DNA of 64,000 bases from Ypsolopha sequella (taxonomy: Eukaryota; Arthropoda; Insecta; Lepidoptera; Ypsolophidae), in the NCBI GenBank assembly GCA_934047225.1, contig OW204012.1:1302001-1366000 (forward strand), written 5' to 3'. The notes below the pieces were generated by a model. That model saw only the letters and a program-made list of their open reading frames with translations. It was not told the origin of the DNA and made no database searches. Positions within the stretch are counted from its first letter, which is position 1. Each line of letters opens with the position of its first letter. The position numbers were made by a program, and so were the translations under genes. Shown here piece by piece: positions 22,168 to 31,531 of the stretch.

Positions 22168-22424
22168 GAACTGTCATGATGACATCTCGTCGACTGTACA
22201 ACATCTCACTGACTGTACAGAACACGGGCGCAAAATTTGATGTAAACAAATTTGATTGATGACAGCACATGGGGCACAAAACCGCGAGCCTGCGTGAATT
22301 GATTATAGCAGATTATAGCTAAATAATCGATTTAAAATGCAAATGTAATTGATTGAAAATTCTGTCCTATGTCAATTATTGTATGAAAAGATGTGCTTGT
22401 CAAAGGGACTTATTTTATATTATA

Positions 22425-22640
22425 TTTCAAATAGAATATGAATAGAATATAGAATATGATTTTATTCATCTAAAAATTACACAGTAACAGAATAGGATTA
22501 CCTTGACGCCTACAAGGGTGTATGTACCGGTGCTATAGACGCCAAGCTCTTCACTTACAGAGTATTACATTAAAAATTAGAAGTAATATAAAATAATCGA
22601 GAATACAAAAAAAAAACAACAGAGCATGCAGCTTAACTTA
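22425..22640 (-). repeat. LINE 3' end, reversed
   Basis: On the minus strand it ends GATGAATAAAATCATATTC then repeated ATTCTAT units, preceded by TTGGCGTCTATAGCACCGG. This is the usual look of a lepidopteran LINE tail. Confidence 0.5.
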
Positions 22641-22675
22641 TAATAAAAACAAAAAATACAAAAAATCAAGGGCAT

Positions 22676-22856
22676 ATGAGAGGGTGGGTCTGTGTGAAGA
22701 GTGTGGATGAGAATGAGAGTGTGCGTGTAGGAAGAGGGTGTATGTTAGTGTATGTGTTTCCCCAGCCCTACGACCAAGGTTTTGGGATCCGTATATTTAC
22801 TACTAGGGAGGGAGTGTGTGTGAGGGTGTGTTTGTGAATGTGTGGGTGAGTGTGTC
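22676..22856. repeat. GT/GA-rich low-complexity tract
   Basis: Imperfect runs of GTGTG and GAGAG on the plus strand, interrupted by a mixed block at 22760-22800. Confidence 0.85.
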
Positions 22857-22925
22857 AAAAATTTGATGAAATATTAATTATTAAATATTAAATATTATAT
22901 TATTTAGAAAGAATTTAATTTTATA

Positions 22926-23208
22926 AGCGGCGGTAGCTCAGTGGTAGAACGCTTGAGATCCAGGTTCGATCCCCGGTCGGGCACGCACCCATGAGTTTTT
23001 CGGAATGTATGTGCATTTGTACTTACTTACCACCTGCTGAACGGTGAGAGAAAACATCGTGAGGAAACCTGCATGCCACGTTGGGACGTAATGATTGTAG
23101 GTGAAACGTGGGTTTAGCGAGTCTGGAATGTGATTTACATTACACAGTGCACACTCGGAACACCTCTAATACCCCCTTTATTACCCCATTCATGTCGTGG
23201 TGATACAT
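22926..23208 (+). mobile_element. tRNA-headed SINE with a deletion in the head
   Basis: GCGGTAGCTCAGTGGTAGAA, then a shortened anticodon-arm region, then AGGTTCGATCCCCGG. The body ends CACTCGGAACACCTC and ATTCATGTCGTGG. Confidence 0.85.
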
Positions 23209-23423
23209 TTATTTATATTTAGAAAGAATTGATCAATATAATTGATACCTCCGATCGGAATCTCAAAAACAGAGGTTTTTTTATTTGTCCTATTCGATTA
23301 ACGGCTTACGCAAGCAATTTAACAATTTCTATTAAAATTTCAAAAACCTACTTATTTTAAAAATAAAGTGAATTAAGACTGTGACAGAAATAAATTTCTA
23401 TGTTTGAACACTTTGCGATTTAT

Positions 23424-23505
23424 CCAGACAGACGGACAGACGGACAGCGGAGTTTTAGTAATAATGTCCCGTTGGTTACCCTTTGGGTACGGAACTCTAA
23501 AAACA
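23424..23505 (+). repeat. Family A 3' fragment
   Basis: (GACAGACG)n, TCCCGTTGGTTACCCTTTGG and TACGGAACTCTAAAAA. Confidence 0.8.
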
Positions 23506-23631
23506 ACAATAGGACTTGGGACAAGAATTAAATATTCAAATTTGAAATTTACACCAACCCAGAACTAATTCACTTTAACATTATATCATTGCAGTATAGA
23601 AACGCAGAAAGAAAAATAAATCTGGATGTGA

Positions 23632-23727
23632 GGAGCTCTGAACCAGGATTCGAACTCGAGACCTCTCGCTTACCGGGCAATTGCTCTAACCACCTACATA
23701 GCTCAGAGGTCAGAGCAATTGCCCGGT
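23632..23727 (-). repeat. tRNA-like sequence in an inverted repeat
   Basis: On the minus strand GAGCTATGTAGGTGGTTAGA, then a GAGTTCGAATCC B box, resembles a decayed tRNA or SINE head; the anticodon arm is only partly paired and C replaces T33. The segment 23672-23691 is repeated inverted at 23708-23727 (GAGCAATTGCCCGG), making a hairpin. Confidence 0.45.
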
Positions 23728-24239
23728 TCTTCCATCAATTCTTCCATCATACTTGTCCACTGTTATTTTTGCTTCTGCCTGATATACTAGCTTGTACTGC
23801 ACATATAGAACGCTCACGAGGGCGTTTCTAGTTTGTATTGCACTCTAATAATATTTAGAGTATTCATAGCGATGGATTTCGCAAAATAAACATAATCTTA
23901 ATATGGGTTTTATTTATAGACGGAGCCCTAAAAATCCGTTCCCCCACTACACCATCTCCGAAGCATCAATCTCGTCGAGTAACGGTACTTTACTTTATTA
24001 AATTTTCATACATAAATATTCTATGAAAATCGATCCTCATATCTTTGTAGAAATGGAGCATATCAGCCTGCGAAGGGCTGGGGTTCCAAACATCCCCTTG
24101 TTCAACGAACAGATTTTGTACACCTATGTATTTGTTTTTCTAACTGTACCCCTCGATCGAGAAGACTCTGTCCTTTGATTGGTTGAAATAGAATACCAAA
24201 CCAGTTCTTTCTAGTGGCCATTTAGTAAATCTTAGCTTA
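23728..24239. other. Unassigned stretch
   Basis: No gene or repeat recognised. Confidence 0.5.
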
Positions 24240-24241
24240 TA

Positions 24242-24633
24242 CAGGGTGTAAATGCAAAACCGAGAATCCCTTTAGGGTATGAAAGTATACACGATACTGA
24301 TACGATTACGATAAAAAAAGTAAACCTTAAATTTTTACCAAAAATTATATTGTTTTCCTAAGATCCAGCTACGCACTCATATCAATGCAGTTCATTCACC
24401 CCGTAGTGCGGTAACGACCAATCACATTGAGTAATTATGTTCTGTGCTACTGACGCTATCAGAGGTCAACGACCAGCGAGAGTGTCCACCGGATTAGAGT
24501 ATTTCAAGTTTAACAAATCGTGTTATTATGTGGTACTGCTACATGAAAAAAAATTGCCGCTATTTTTTTTAAACACTGTATTATTCATACTAACATAGCC
24601 TAGAAGGATTCTTGCTTTTGCTTCTACAACCTG
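24242..24633. mobile_element. 392-bp TIR element with TA target site
   Basis: CAGGGTGTAAATGCAAAAC and, inverted at the right, CAGGTTGTAGAAGCAAAAG; arms of about 36 bp continue to GAATCCCTTTAGG / GAATCCTTCTAGG. TA flanks at 24240-24241 and 24634-24635. It abuts and disrupts the TTAA end of the next family B copy. Confidence 0.82.
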
Positions 24634-24635
24634 TA

Positions 24636-25058
24636 TAAGGCGATATGTAAAAGTTTTAGCGTCCCTGTTACTCCATATGCGAAAAAACCCTCAGTGCGAG
24701 CGGGCGGATTCGTGGAAAAGTAGCAAAAAGTCGGTTTTTTATAAATATAAAATGTACTTAAGTTGCTATCAAAATTTCGTTTAACTTTGTCCTAGATAGC
24801 GTTAAAACTCATCTAATAAAATATAATCGCAATCCATATATCATTCTAAATTGTCAGACAAGGAGAATTGGTGTCGAAAAATACTTCATTTTAATAAATA
24901 TTTCTATCGAGCCGAATTTCTCCATTTGCGTTTCTGTTTAACAGATCACTAGAAAAAGATTCCCAAAATAATATACTATTTTATCAAAATAATACATTAT
25001 TTACTGAAGTAGATATGCAAGTTCCAAAAGTGCAATTTTTTTTTGCCGTAGCGCCTTA
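24636..25058 (-). mobile_element. Family B MITE, reversed
   Basis: AAGGCGATATGTAAAAG at the left (TTAA lost to the neighbouring insertion), CCGTAGCGCCTTAA at the right. Otherwise close to the reference copy. Confidence 0.88.
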
Positions 25059-25191
25059 ATGTATACCCAAAGTAAAACTTTTGACTTCAAAATAATAAGA
25101 TAAAAAACATAAATAATTTGACTTTTTTACATTAGTCCGATGTAACATTAATACCACGAAATATCGCTATATGACTCAACTGTGTTATATA

Positions 25192-25774
25192 CAGGATGGA
25201 AAAATTTAAGGGCCCTGGAGGGGAACTACCTTAAATCCTTTAGTTAGCTCATTTAACTAAAGGTAACATTCCTTTATTTTTTAAAAGAAACAAAACTGCA
25301 TTCAAAGATATTCTGAAATTTGCTTGTCTCACCCGGGAATCGAACCAACTAAAAATTTAAAAAATAAACCCTAGCTACTTCATACGATGTCTTTAGATGT
25401 AAGAGAGATAAGAAAATTATAACGTGTCATTTACTTGTTACAAGTGAACAGTACTAGGTATTGTTAATAAAGAACTTGTAATAAATATTCAATTTCATGG
25501 GTATCTCGTACAACAGATGAGTGTAAGACCAAATGTTTATTAGACAAATTTTATCCTGAATAATCCTACCGATTCGTACAATAAAATAACTAGGGTTTAT
25601 TTTTAAAATTTTTAGTTGGTTCGATTCCCGGGTGAGACAAGCAAATTTCAGAATATCTTTGAATGCAGTTTTGTTTCTTTTAAAAAATAAAGGAATGTTT
25701 CCTTTCAGTAAAATGAGCTAACTAAAGTGTTTAAGGTAGTTCTCCTCCAGGGCCCTTAATTTTTTTCCATCCTG
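25192..25774. mobile_element. Family F 583-bp foldback MITE with TA target site
   Basis: CAGGATGGAAAAATTTAAGG at the left and its inverse at the right, TA on both sides. Arms of about 185 bp are very similar and include GAATCGAACCAACT / AGTTGGTTCGATTC, which looks like a tRNA B box and may betray a captured tRNA or SINE piece. The central ~200 bp are AT-rich and non-coding. Confidence 0.9.
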
Positions 25775-25853
25775 TATATATCTTTTGTGTACAGATTGTA
25801 GAATCGGCAGAAGGTAAAGGAAGTGTGAAACCGAAAATGTTTCACTAAATGTC

Positions 25854-26010
25854 AAAAATAGGTGCGACGACGAGCAGAGCGAAGAGGAGCGTGTTAGTTA
25901 TACATGTAAGTACATTTGGGGAGCCGAGCGAAGCGGAGTGGACCGAGGCGACCCCACTAGTTTTAACAGAAATACATGATATGCCCAGGCAGATCACGAT
26001 GTGCCAACGA
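25854..26010 (+). repeat. Family U dispersed repeat
   Basis: AAATAGGTGCGACGACGAGC, TACATGTAAG, GAGCCGAGCGAAGCGGAG and ACAGAAATACATGATATGCC are shared with 45362-45525. The 65-codon frame here follows the repeat and is not a gene. Confidence 0.75.
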
Positions 26011-26504
26011 CACTTCAACCACCTATATGTAAGCGTGAGATTGTAAAATGTGATGGTTTATAACTTCCTTAAGTTAGTTCATAAACAAACTAACACAAAC
26101 CTACCGTGAAATTATAATCACACTAGTGAAATTATAAACTATCGGACAGACATATATAAGTAATTAAAAAAATGCAAGAATATGACACGTATGTAATATT
26201 GGGTTGTATTTAACCATGAAGCAACAAGCCAGTGGAGAGCGTAGAGACACATTCTCCTTCAAAACACAAGTCACCAATATACGGCGGGGGACGTGACAGC
26301 TTAGCGAGCTGTGATTGGACAGCTCAAGGTCAAAATTTGATGCGTAATTTGTGTAGGGATGTCATACAAGTGAAACGAAAAATTATCGATATCGATAAAA
26401 TCGAAAAAATTAATTTGGAATTTTCGAGTTTGTCAAAGATATACCAATGAAAGTATTGTTGGGTAATAAATAAAACAAAATTATTTATTTGACAAAGTAG
26501 CTAC

Positions 26505-26780
26505 TCACTGATTTTTGAAATGAATTAATTTGGAGTATATTTTTCTTATATAATCCTTCGGGTTTTGATTATTTTTTGTAATGAAGGTTAGCCGGGCATC
26601 CACATATTTTTTTATTACACATGAAGCTAAGTCAATCAAGTGATTTGTGGATTCTGTATCAAATTGGTGAAAATTTATGTCTGAGAACAGATCGTATCCC
26701 AAGAAAGATTTCAACACAATCTTTATGAAATAATCGGAATTATATTTCGAAGATAAAGTCTTGTGAATGTGAATGACCAA
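26505..26780 (-). pseudogene. THAP9/P-element-like transposase C-terminus
   Basis: A 91-residue frame, open upstream of its first Met. Landmarks are FHQFDTESTNHLIDL, KKYVDARLTFITK and the terminal KLIHFKNQ followed by a stop. A charged helix with KKY.D.RL and a final KL..F.NQ is how I remember the end of THAP9-like and P-element-like transposases; that assignment is from memory, not a search. It lies on the same strand as the THAP exon 600 bp upstream and inside the same inverted ends, which supports one origin. The catalytic core between them is absent, so no active enzyme is expected. Alternative: an unrelated chance frame. Confidence 0.5.
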
Positions 26781-26879
26781 CTTAACTTGACACTTACAAT
26801 CTTTTAAACTCCATACATCTAAAGAGTCTAATTAAGTTAGTAATAATAACTACCTTCATAACTAAATATTTGTAATTAT

Positions 26880-27053
26880 TAGTATTTGTTGTTATAGCGG
26901 CAACAGGAACACATCATCTGTGTGATTTCAACTGTCTAGCTATCACGGTTCATGAGATACAGCCTCAAGACAGACGGACGGACGGATGGACGGACAGCGG
27001 AGTGTTAGTAATAGGGTCCCGTTAGGCACCCTTTGGGTATGGAACCCTAAAAA
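26880..27053 (+). repeat. Family A repeat, 5'-truncated
   Basis: TAGTATTTGTTGTTATAGCG through (GACGGACG)n to TATGGAACCCTAAAAA. It sits between the two coding remnants of the THAP element. Confidence 0.85.
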
Positions 27054-27383
27054 TGGTATCAGATGCACTGACAGACACTACTGATAAACATAGGCACTTC
27101 TGACGCTAAACAAACGCGTATAAAAATATCCCTACATTAAGTACTTACCTTACATACATTACATATACTTACATGCATACAATGTATGTAAGCAACAATA
27201 CATTGTTCGATAAATTATTAAACACGTAGTAGGACAGCACTATCGAAAAAAAACGAGACAACTGTTGTGCATTTCACCGTGCGACAGAAAGAGAGGACGT
27301 GAAGACATCAACGCAAAGCGCAAGTTCAATTGAAATATTTAATTGTTATATTTTGAAGATTAAAAGTATACGAAAACACTTAC

Positions 27384-27463
27384 TTATGAAACGTTACTCC
27401 ATCTTTTGTGGTACTTGAAGTAGAAGTATTCTTTCCACACCATTTTATTGCACAAGTAGGCAT
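27384..27463 (-). pseudogene. THAP-domain first exon
   Basis: The minus strand from 27463 encodes 26 codons plus two bases, then a consensus donor GTAAGTG at 27383. The peptide starts MPTCAIKWCGKN and ends KDGVTFH. That is the front half of a C2CH THAP zinc finger: Met-Pro, C-x4-C spacing, and the GVTFH stretch where THAP exons commonly break before the conserved FP. THAP domains bind DNA in THAP proteins and in P-element-type transposases. I find no second THAP exon downstream. The association with inverted ends and a transposase-like C-terminus makes a transposon origin more likely than a host gene. Confidence 0.7.
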
Positions 27464-27635
27464 ATTTACTGTAAATTTCGGATTTTTTCTACAGAAACAC
27501 GCTATGTTTTCACGGACACAGCCAAACTCTGACTAAAACCAATGGCTTCGCTTCAAGCGCCTAAACGCTTTGGGTAGCGGCTGTTTGGCGAGTCGCGTTA
27601 CCCCCGCATACGCTCTCCACTAGTACTCCATGTAT

Positions 27636-27919
27636 TTAACTGACCATCAAAAAATACAAAAACCAGCATCAAAATGACTAAGTTGGCATCAAACATAATC
27701 GGTGTTACTACAAAACGGTGTTTAACTTTAGACAGTGTTTAAATTTGTTGCTGTCACTTTTTTACGATATGAAAGAAAAGGTGACAACAACAGATTTAAA
27801 CACTGTTTAAAGTTAAACACCGTTTTGTAGTAACACAGAATATGTTCAAACCTAACCTAGCTTAGTTGATGCCAAATTAGTAATTTAGGTGCTCATTTCG
27901 TATTTTTTAGATGGTCAAC
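27636..27919. mobile_element. Family R element split by a hairpin MITE
   Basis: TTAACTGACCATCAAAAAAT at the left, TTTAGATGGTCAA at the right; the TTGGCATCAA arm ends are present. The family G hairpin interrupts the middle. Confidence 0.8.
27702..27836. mobile_element. Family G 135-bp hairpin MITE
   Basis: GTGTTACTACAAAACGGTG and the inverse enclose a ~20-bp loop. Arms of about 55 bp are nearly perfect. The second copy at 35746-35880 is inserted in a different element. Confidence 0.92.
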
Positions 27920-28507
27920 CTTTTATATTATTTTATCCTTTAATATTTCACAAGCAATTTCACCCCCCCCCCCAAACACAAATCCTGGCTGCGTATCTGC
28001 TCCCCCAGGGTTGAGCCAGCCACCGCAAACTTATCTCTGATACAATTTGTTCTCACACCTTCATGTTTGGGGGAATGCGACGGGACCCTCCTGATTTTAG
28101 GGATCAATGTAAGTACTATTGCGCGCACGTGGTCCGTGGTCCATTAATTCTTATTTAGAAGTTGTTTGGGGAGTGATTTCTAATTTATCAGTTTTGAGGG
28201 AGAGATTGTGTCCGTCTTTTACGTATTTTGGTTCCGTCTGTGAAGAAGTTATTTCAATAAGTTAAGCTTCTAGTCGTTGGACACTTCGAGTAATTGGAGA
28301 AGTCAGCCTCTTAACGATGGACTAAGAAATACATTCTTAATTTAAATTTGTTTCTGGTTTCATTTTTCCACTTTTTGAGATGTTTTTCATTTTTTATTTT
28401 CAAAGTTTTAATGATATAGATTTATTTAATGTGTCACTACCTTCATTAAAGCATTTAATTGAATCTAAATTTAATCACTAGTTCCCTATTAACTGTAAAA
28501 AAAAAAT
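27920..28507. other. Unassigned stretch
   Basis: C-run at 27962-27973, otherwise AT-rich. No gene recognised. Confidence 0.5.
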
Positions 28508-29108
28508 ACTTTTTCTTAAACATACGCGGAAATATTATCATTACTTTTGAATAAAGAACACGCGAAGTATCATATTTACGTAGACTGAAAAACCAAAATC
28601 ACTTCCCAGCGCATTCTTTGAATTTGGAACGAAGAGCGCACCGGCAATGTTGTATGAAACGGTGTGCTGTTTGAATTTAGAACTCTTTCATCTATCGTAC
28701 ACATTGCGTTCTCGTGGCTGTATAGCCACAGATGCGTTTACCTTTCGGCACAAACTGTAAAAAAAAAAGTTTGGCGGTAAAGCGGAGTTCGTTGTTATTT
28801 GGTTAATAATAAATTAAAAGCACTTTATTTATTTTATTTATTTATTTTATTTATTTATTTGGATCACCAACATCAGGTACATAAATACATTTTAATAACA
28901 TAACATAAGGTTTTAAGCTATATGCCCAGATAATTACAGGTGAGCACCACATGCAAAAAAGGATATAGTGAACAATGTTAAATTATTTACAAATACAAAA
29001 GACTAAATTACGGGAATATGACATGATATAACTAAGATTAACTAAAAACTAAGTACTAAGATTTTATTCAAAAGTAATGATAATATTTCCGCGTATGTTT
29101 AAGAAAAG
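28508..29108. mobile_element. 600-bp TIR element
   Basis: CTTTTTCTTAAACATACGCG and the inverse CGCGTATGTTTAAGAAAAG at the right; arms of about 48 bp run to TCATTACTTTTGAATAAA. The interior holds a (TTTA)n-rich LINE-tail-like stretch at 28820-28875. No coding region. Confidence 0.8.
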
Positions 29109-29471
29109 CACTGTATATGCCTCGGCCGAAATGGCAATTGCCTGTTTCGTATCATTGAAGTCATACTCGACCTGCAATTGCCTATTTCGCTGCCTTTGCA
29201 ATAATGTACTATTATTTGGACTATTATTTTTATTTTTGTCGCGTTAGAATTAAGATATTATTGAACCTACTTTATTTTTTGTGATTGTCTACTTTACTGC
29301 TTTTTTTTCTTGTTCTTATAGATATACATCTATGTGTGGAAACTTTGCTGGTTTATGTTGTTTTTATGTGTGTGCTTTTTTATATGTTGTATGTAACTGT
29401 TTGTTTCCCTAATAAAAAGATAAGAAATAAATAATTCTTGAGATTGTCGGCTCCTAGTGAAACATCATCAT
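29109..29471. other. Unassigned stretch
   Basis: No gene or repeat recognised. Confidence 0.5.
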
Positions 29472-30111
29472 GGATGAAAACACTTGTACTGTTTCACAAT
29501 TTACTTGATAACACAATTAACCCAACTAGTTTCACCTTATCGGAATTCTCAAGGAATTTCACATAATAATTAAGTTCTTAAGTTACTTTTTACTAAGTTA
29601 CCAAGTTTAAGTTACTAAGTTGGTGATCATTGAACCTTGTTCCTGGTCCCTGGCCGGGTCTCCGGTATGGGTTCGGGCGGTTGATTGGATTTCACCTTGT
29701 ATAATATATATTTTACCTATAATTTTAATCGTATATATATTGCTAAACCTTTAATCTAGTTCTTGTACATTTATTATTTTATTACATATATATTTTTTTA
29801 TAAGATTAAATTTTGACTTGTGAAACGTGTATTTTAAATACCTATTTTGCAAAATAAACTATTTGAATTTGAATTTAACACTAGTTATCTATCACACAAG
29901 CATTGTCTAAGAACGACAGCAAAATCCAAACAAAAATTTTCAAAATTGTCTTTCTGAGACAATGCTTGTGTCATCATCATCATAGATAACTAGTGTTAAG
30001 AACTTAATTATTATGTAAAATTCCTTGACAATGCCGATAAGGTGAAACTAGTTGGGTTAATTATGTTATCAAGTAAATTGTGAAACAGTGCAAGTGTTTG
30101 TTTTCATCCGT
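29472..30111. mobile_element. Long foldback element split by a LINE tail
   Basis: The left arm (29472-29583, resuming 29877-29912) and right arm (29958-30111) are inverted copies sharing GTGAAACTAGTTGGGTTAAT and ACTAGTTATCTAT landmarks. The left arm is interrupted by sequence ending in GAATTT repeats. A fragment of the same arm appears at about 46575-46645. Confidence 0.8.
29622..29877 (+). repeat. LINE 3' end with (GAATTT)n tail
   Basis: TTGGTGATCATTGAACCTTG to AATAAACTATTTGAATTTG. The second copy at 61744-62005 is very similar. The shared start, AATAAA and short tandem tail indicate a non-LTR retrotransposon 3' end. Confidence 0.75.
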
Positions 30112-30281
30112 AACATTCTTTGATAATGTAAAATTGATAGATAAATTAATAAGACATGTTCCAATTTATGTCAACTATCTATTATCTATAATTTATTATA
30201 CATTAAATGTTTTTATTGCAAGAAGTCGCTATCTAACGACTAAATGGTAGACATTATATTTTGGTTGACAATATAATATCA

Positions 30282-30629
30282 CAAGGTGGTAGAGGTGATG
30301 CCGGGCTCGACTGTGGAGGTACCACCATCTTACTTGGAGACCCCCTCGAAGTAATTCGGGGAAGAGTCACAGGCAAAAAACCAGGAGGCCCACCATGCCT
30401 GGGACCGATGGATGGTGGTATATCCATCAATAATAGCCGGGCCTTATATGGAACAGACTGGTGACGGGCAGCGGCGTCACTGGTGCGAGGGTTGCGGCAC
30501 TACGCTCACCAACCCGCCTGCCTAGCGTGTGTGAGTATGGGCAATTCTTCCAGGATGACCGCCGGGAGTGGCAAAGTCCTGGAAAGGTTTATGTCCAACA
30601 GTGGACGAACCAGGCTGATGGATGGATGG
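30282..30629 (+). mobile_element. Family D short retroelement, full-length
   Basis: Starts AAGGTGGTAGAGGTGATGCC and ends with GATGG repeats. Flanked by ATATAATATCA at 30271-30281 and 30630-30640, an 11-bp target duplication. Close to the end it encodes YVQQWTNQADGWMD, matching the last residues of LINE reverse transcriptases. It inserted at the edge of the reversed SINE at 30641-31125. Confidence 0.88.
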
Positions 30630-30848
30630 ATATAATATCAGCGCGACATGAATCCTCGAGGGGGTGTCAGAGGTGTTCCGAATGTGAACGTGTGTGAGTA
30701 TGGGCAATTCTTCCAGGATGACCGCCGGGAGTGGCAAAGTCCTGGAAAGGTTTATGTCCAACAGTGGACGAACCAGGCTGATGGATGGATGGAATATCAG
30801 CGCGACATGAATCCTCGAGGGGGTGTCAGAGGTGTTCCGAATGTGAAC
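30527..30848. repeat. Tandem duplication of a family D / SINE junction
   Basis: Unit 1 (30527-30689) and unit 2 (30690-30848) both run from GTGTGTGAGTATGGGCAATT through the end of family D into the SINE to CCGAATGTGAAC. They differ mainly by a 4-bp gap. The duplication therefore postdates the family D insertion. Confidence 0.95.
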
Positions 30849-31125
30849 TGTCAACAAGTCATAGACCACACTCGGTACACCCGCGTTTCACTGACGATTA
30901 TTACGTCCAAACGTGATGGTGGTGAGCTCTATCACCGTACTTCGGGCACAAATACACGCTTTTTAGTACATGCAGGTTTCCTCACAATGTTTTCCTTCAC
31001 CGTTGAGCAAGTGGTAAGTAAAAACAAATACTTGACACATAAAATACGAAAAATGCCCGACCGGGGATCGAACCTGGATCTCAAGATTGAGAGGCCAGCG
31101 TTCTACCCCTGAGCTACCGCCGCTT
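30641..31125 (-). mobile_element. tRNA-headed SINE, reversed, with duplicated end
   Basis: Head at the high-coordinate end: the complement of GCGGTAGCTCAGGGGTAGAA and a GGTTCGATCCCCGG B box. Body landmarks run to ATGAATCCTCGAGGGGGTG. The low-coordinate end lies inside the 163-bp tandem duplication. The 154-codon frame at 30648-31112 is read-through of these repeats. Confidence 0.88.
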
Positions 31126-31531
31126 ATATCTTTTAGTCAAATAATTAACCATATAGATATGTAGATTTATTTCCGTATCTCTTATCTTATTTGTAATTTT
31201 ATTGTTTATTTGCTCTATCTATTAACCTCTCGTCTGTTTGGTGAAGGATCGATAGAATTGGTTTAATAAAATATTAGATTGTCACCATAATCGAGTACTG
31301 ATACAAAACAAAGACAGAATATTAATAAAATTACCTTTGAGCTCAAAACTCTCAATTTTGACAAATCAATCAGTATCAACGTGAAATAAACTTCAATATA
31401 AGTAATATGAAAGTTGGTATCGAATAAAGAATTATTTCGAAGTTCTAACTTGGAGAAATAATATCACAAAAATTAAATAGATGTCAGCGGTTTCCTAACT
31501 TCAAATACCCATGGATATGTCATATAATCTT
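31126..31531. other. Unassigned AT-rich sequence
   Basis: No gene or repeat recognised before the family M array. Confidence 0.5.

Larger units (their letters stand above)
26229..27623 (-). mobile_element. Decayed THAP/P-element-like transposon
   Basis: Outer ends CCAGTGGAGAGCGTA (26229-26243) and TACGCTCTCCACTAG (27609-27623) are 15-bp inverted repeats with one mismatch. Between them on the minus strand are a THAP first exon with splice donor (27384-27463) and a transposase C-terminal block (26505-26780). Only about 600 bp separate the two, so the middle of the transposase is deleted, and a family A repeat sits in the gap. I find no 8-bp target duplication. Confidence 0.6.

Noticed and set aside
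23632..23704. Possible tRNA gene on the minus strand
   Set aside because: The acceptor stem is only partial, C replaces T33, and half of it is repeated inverted next door.
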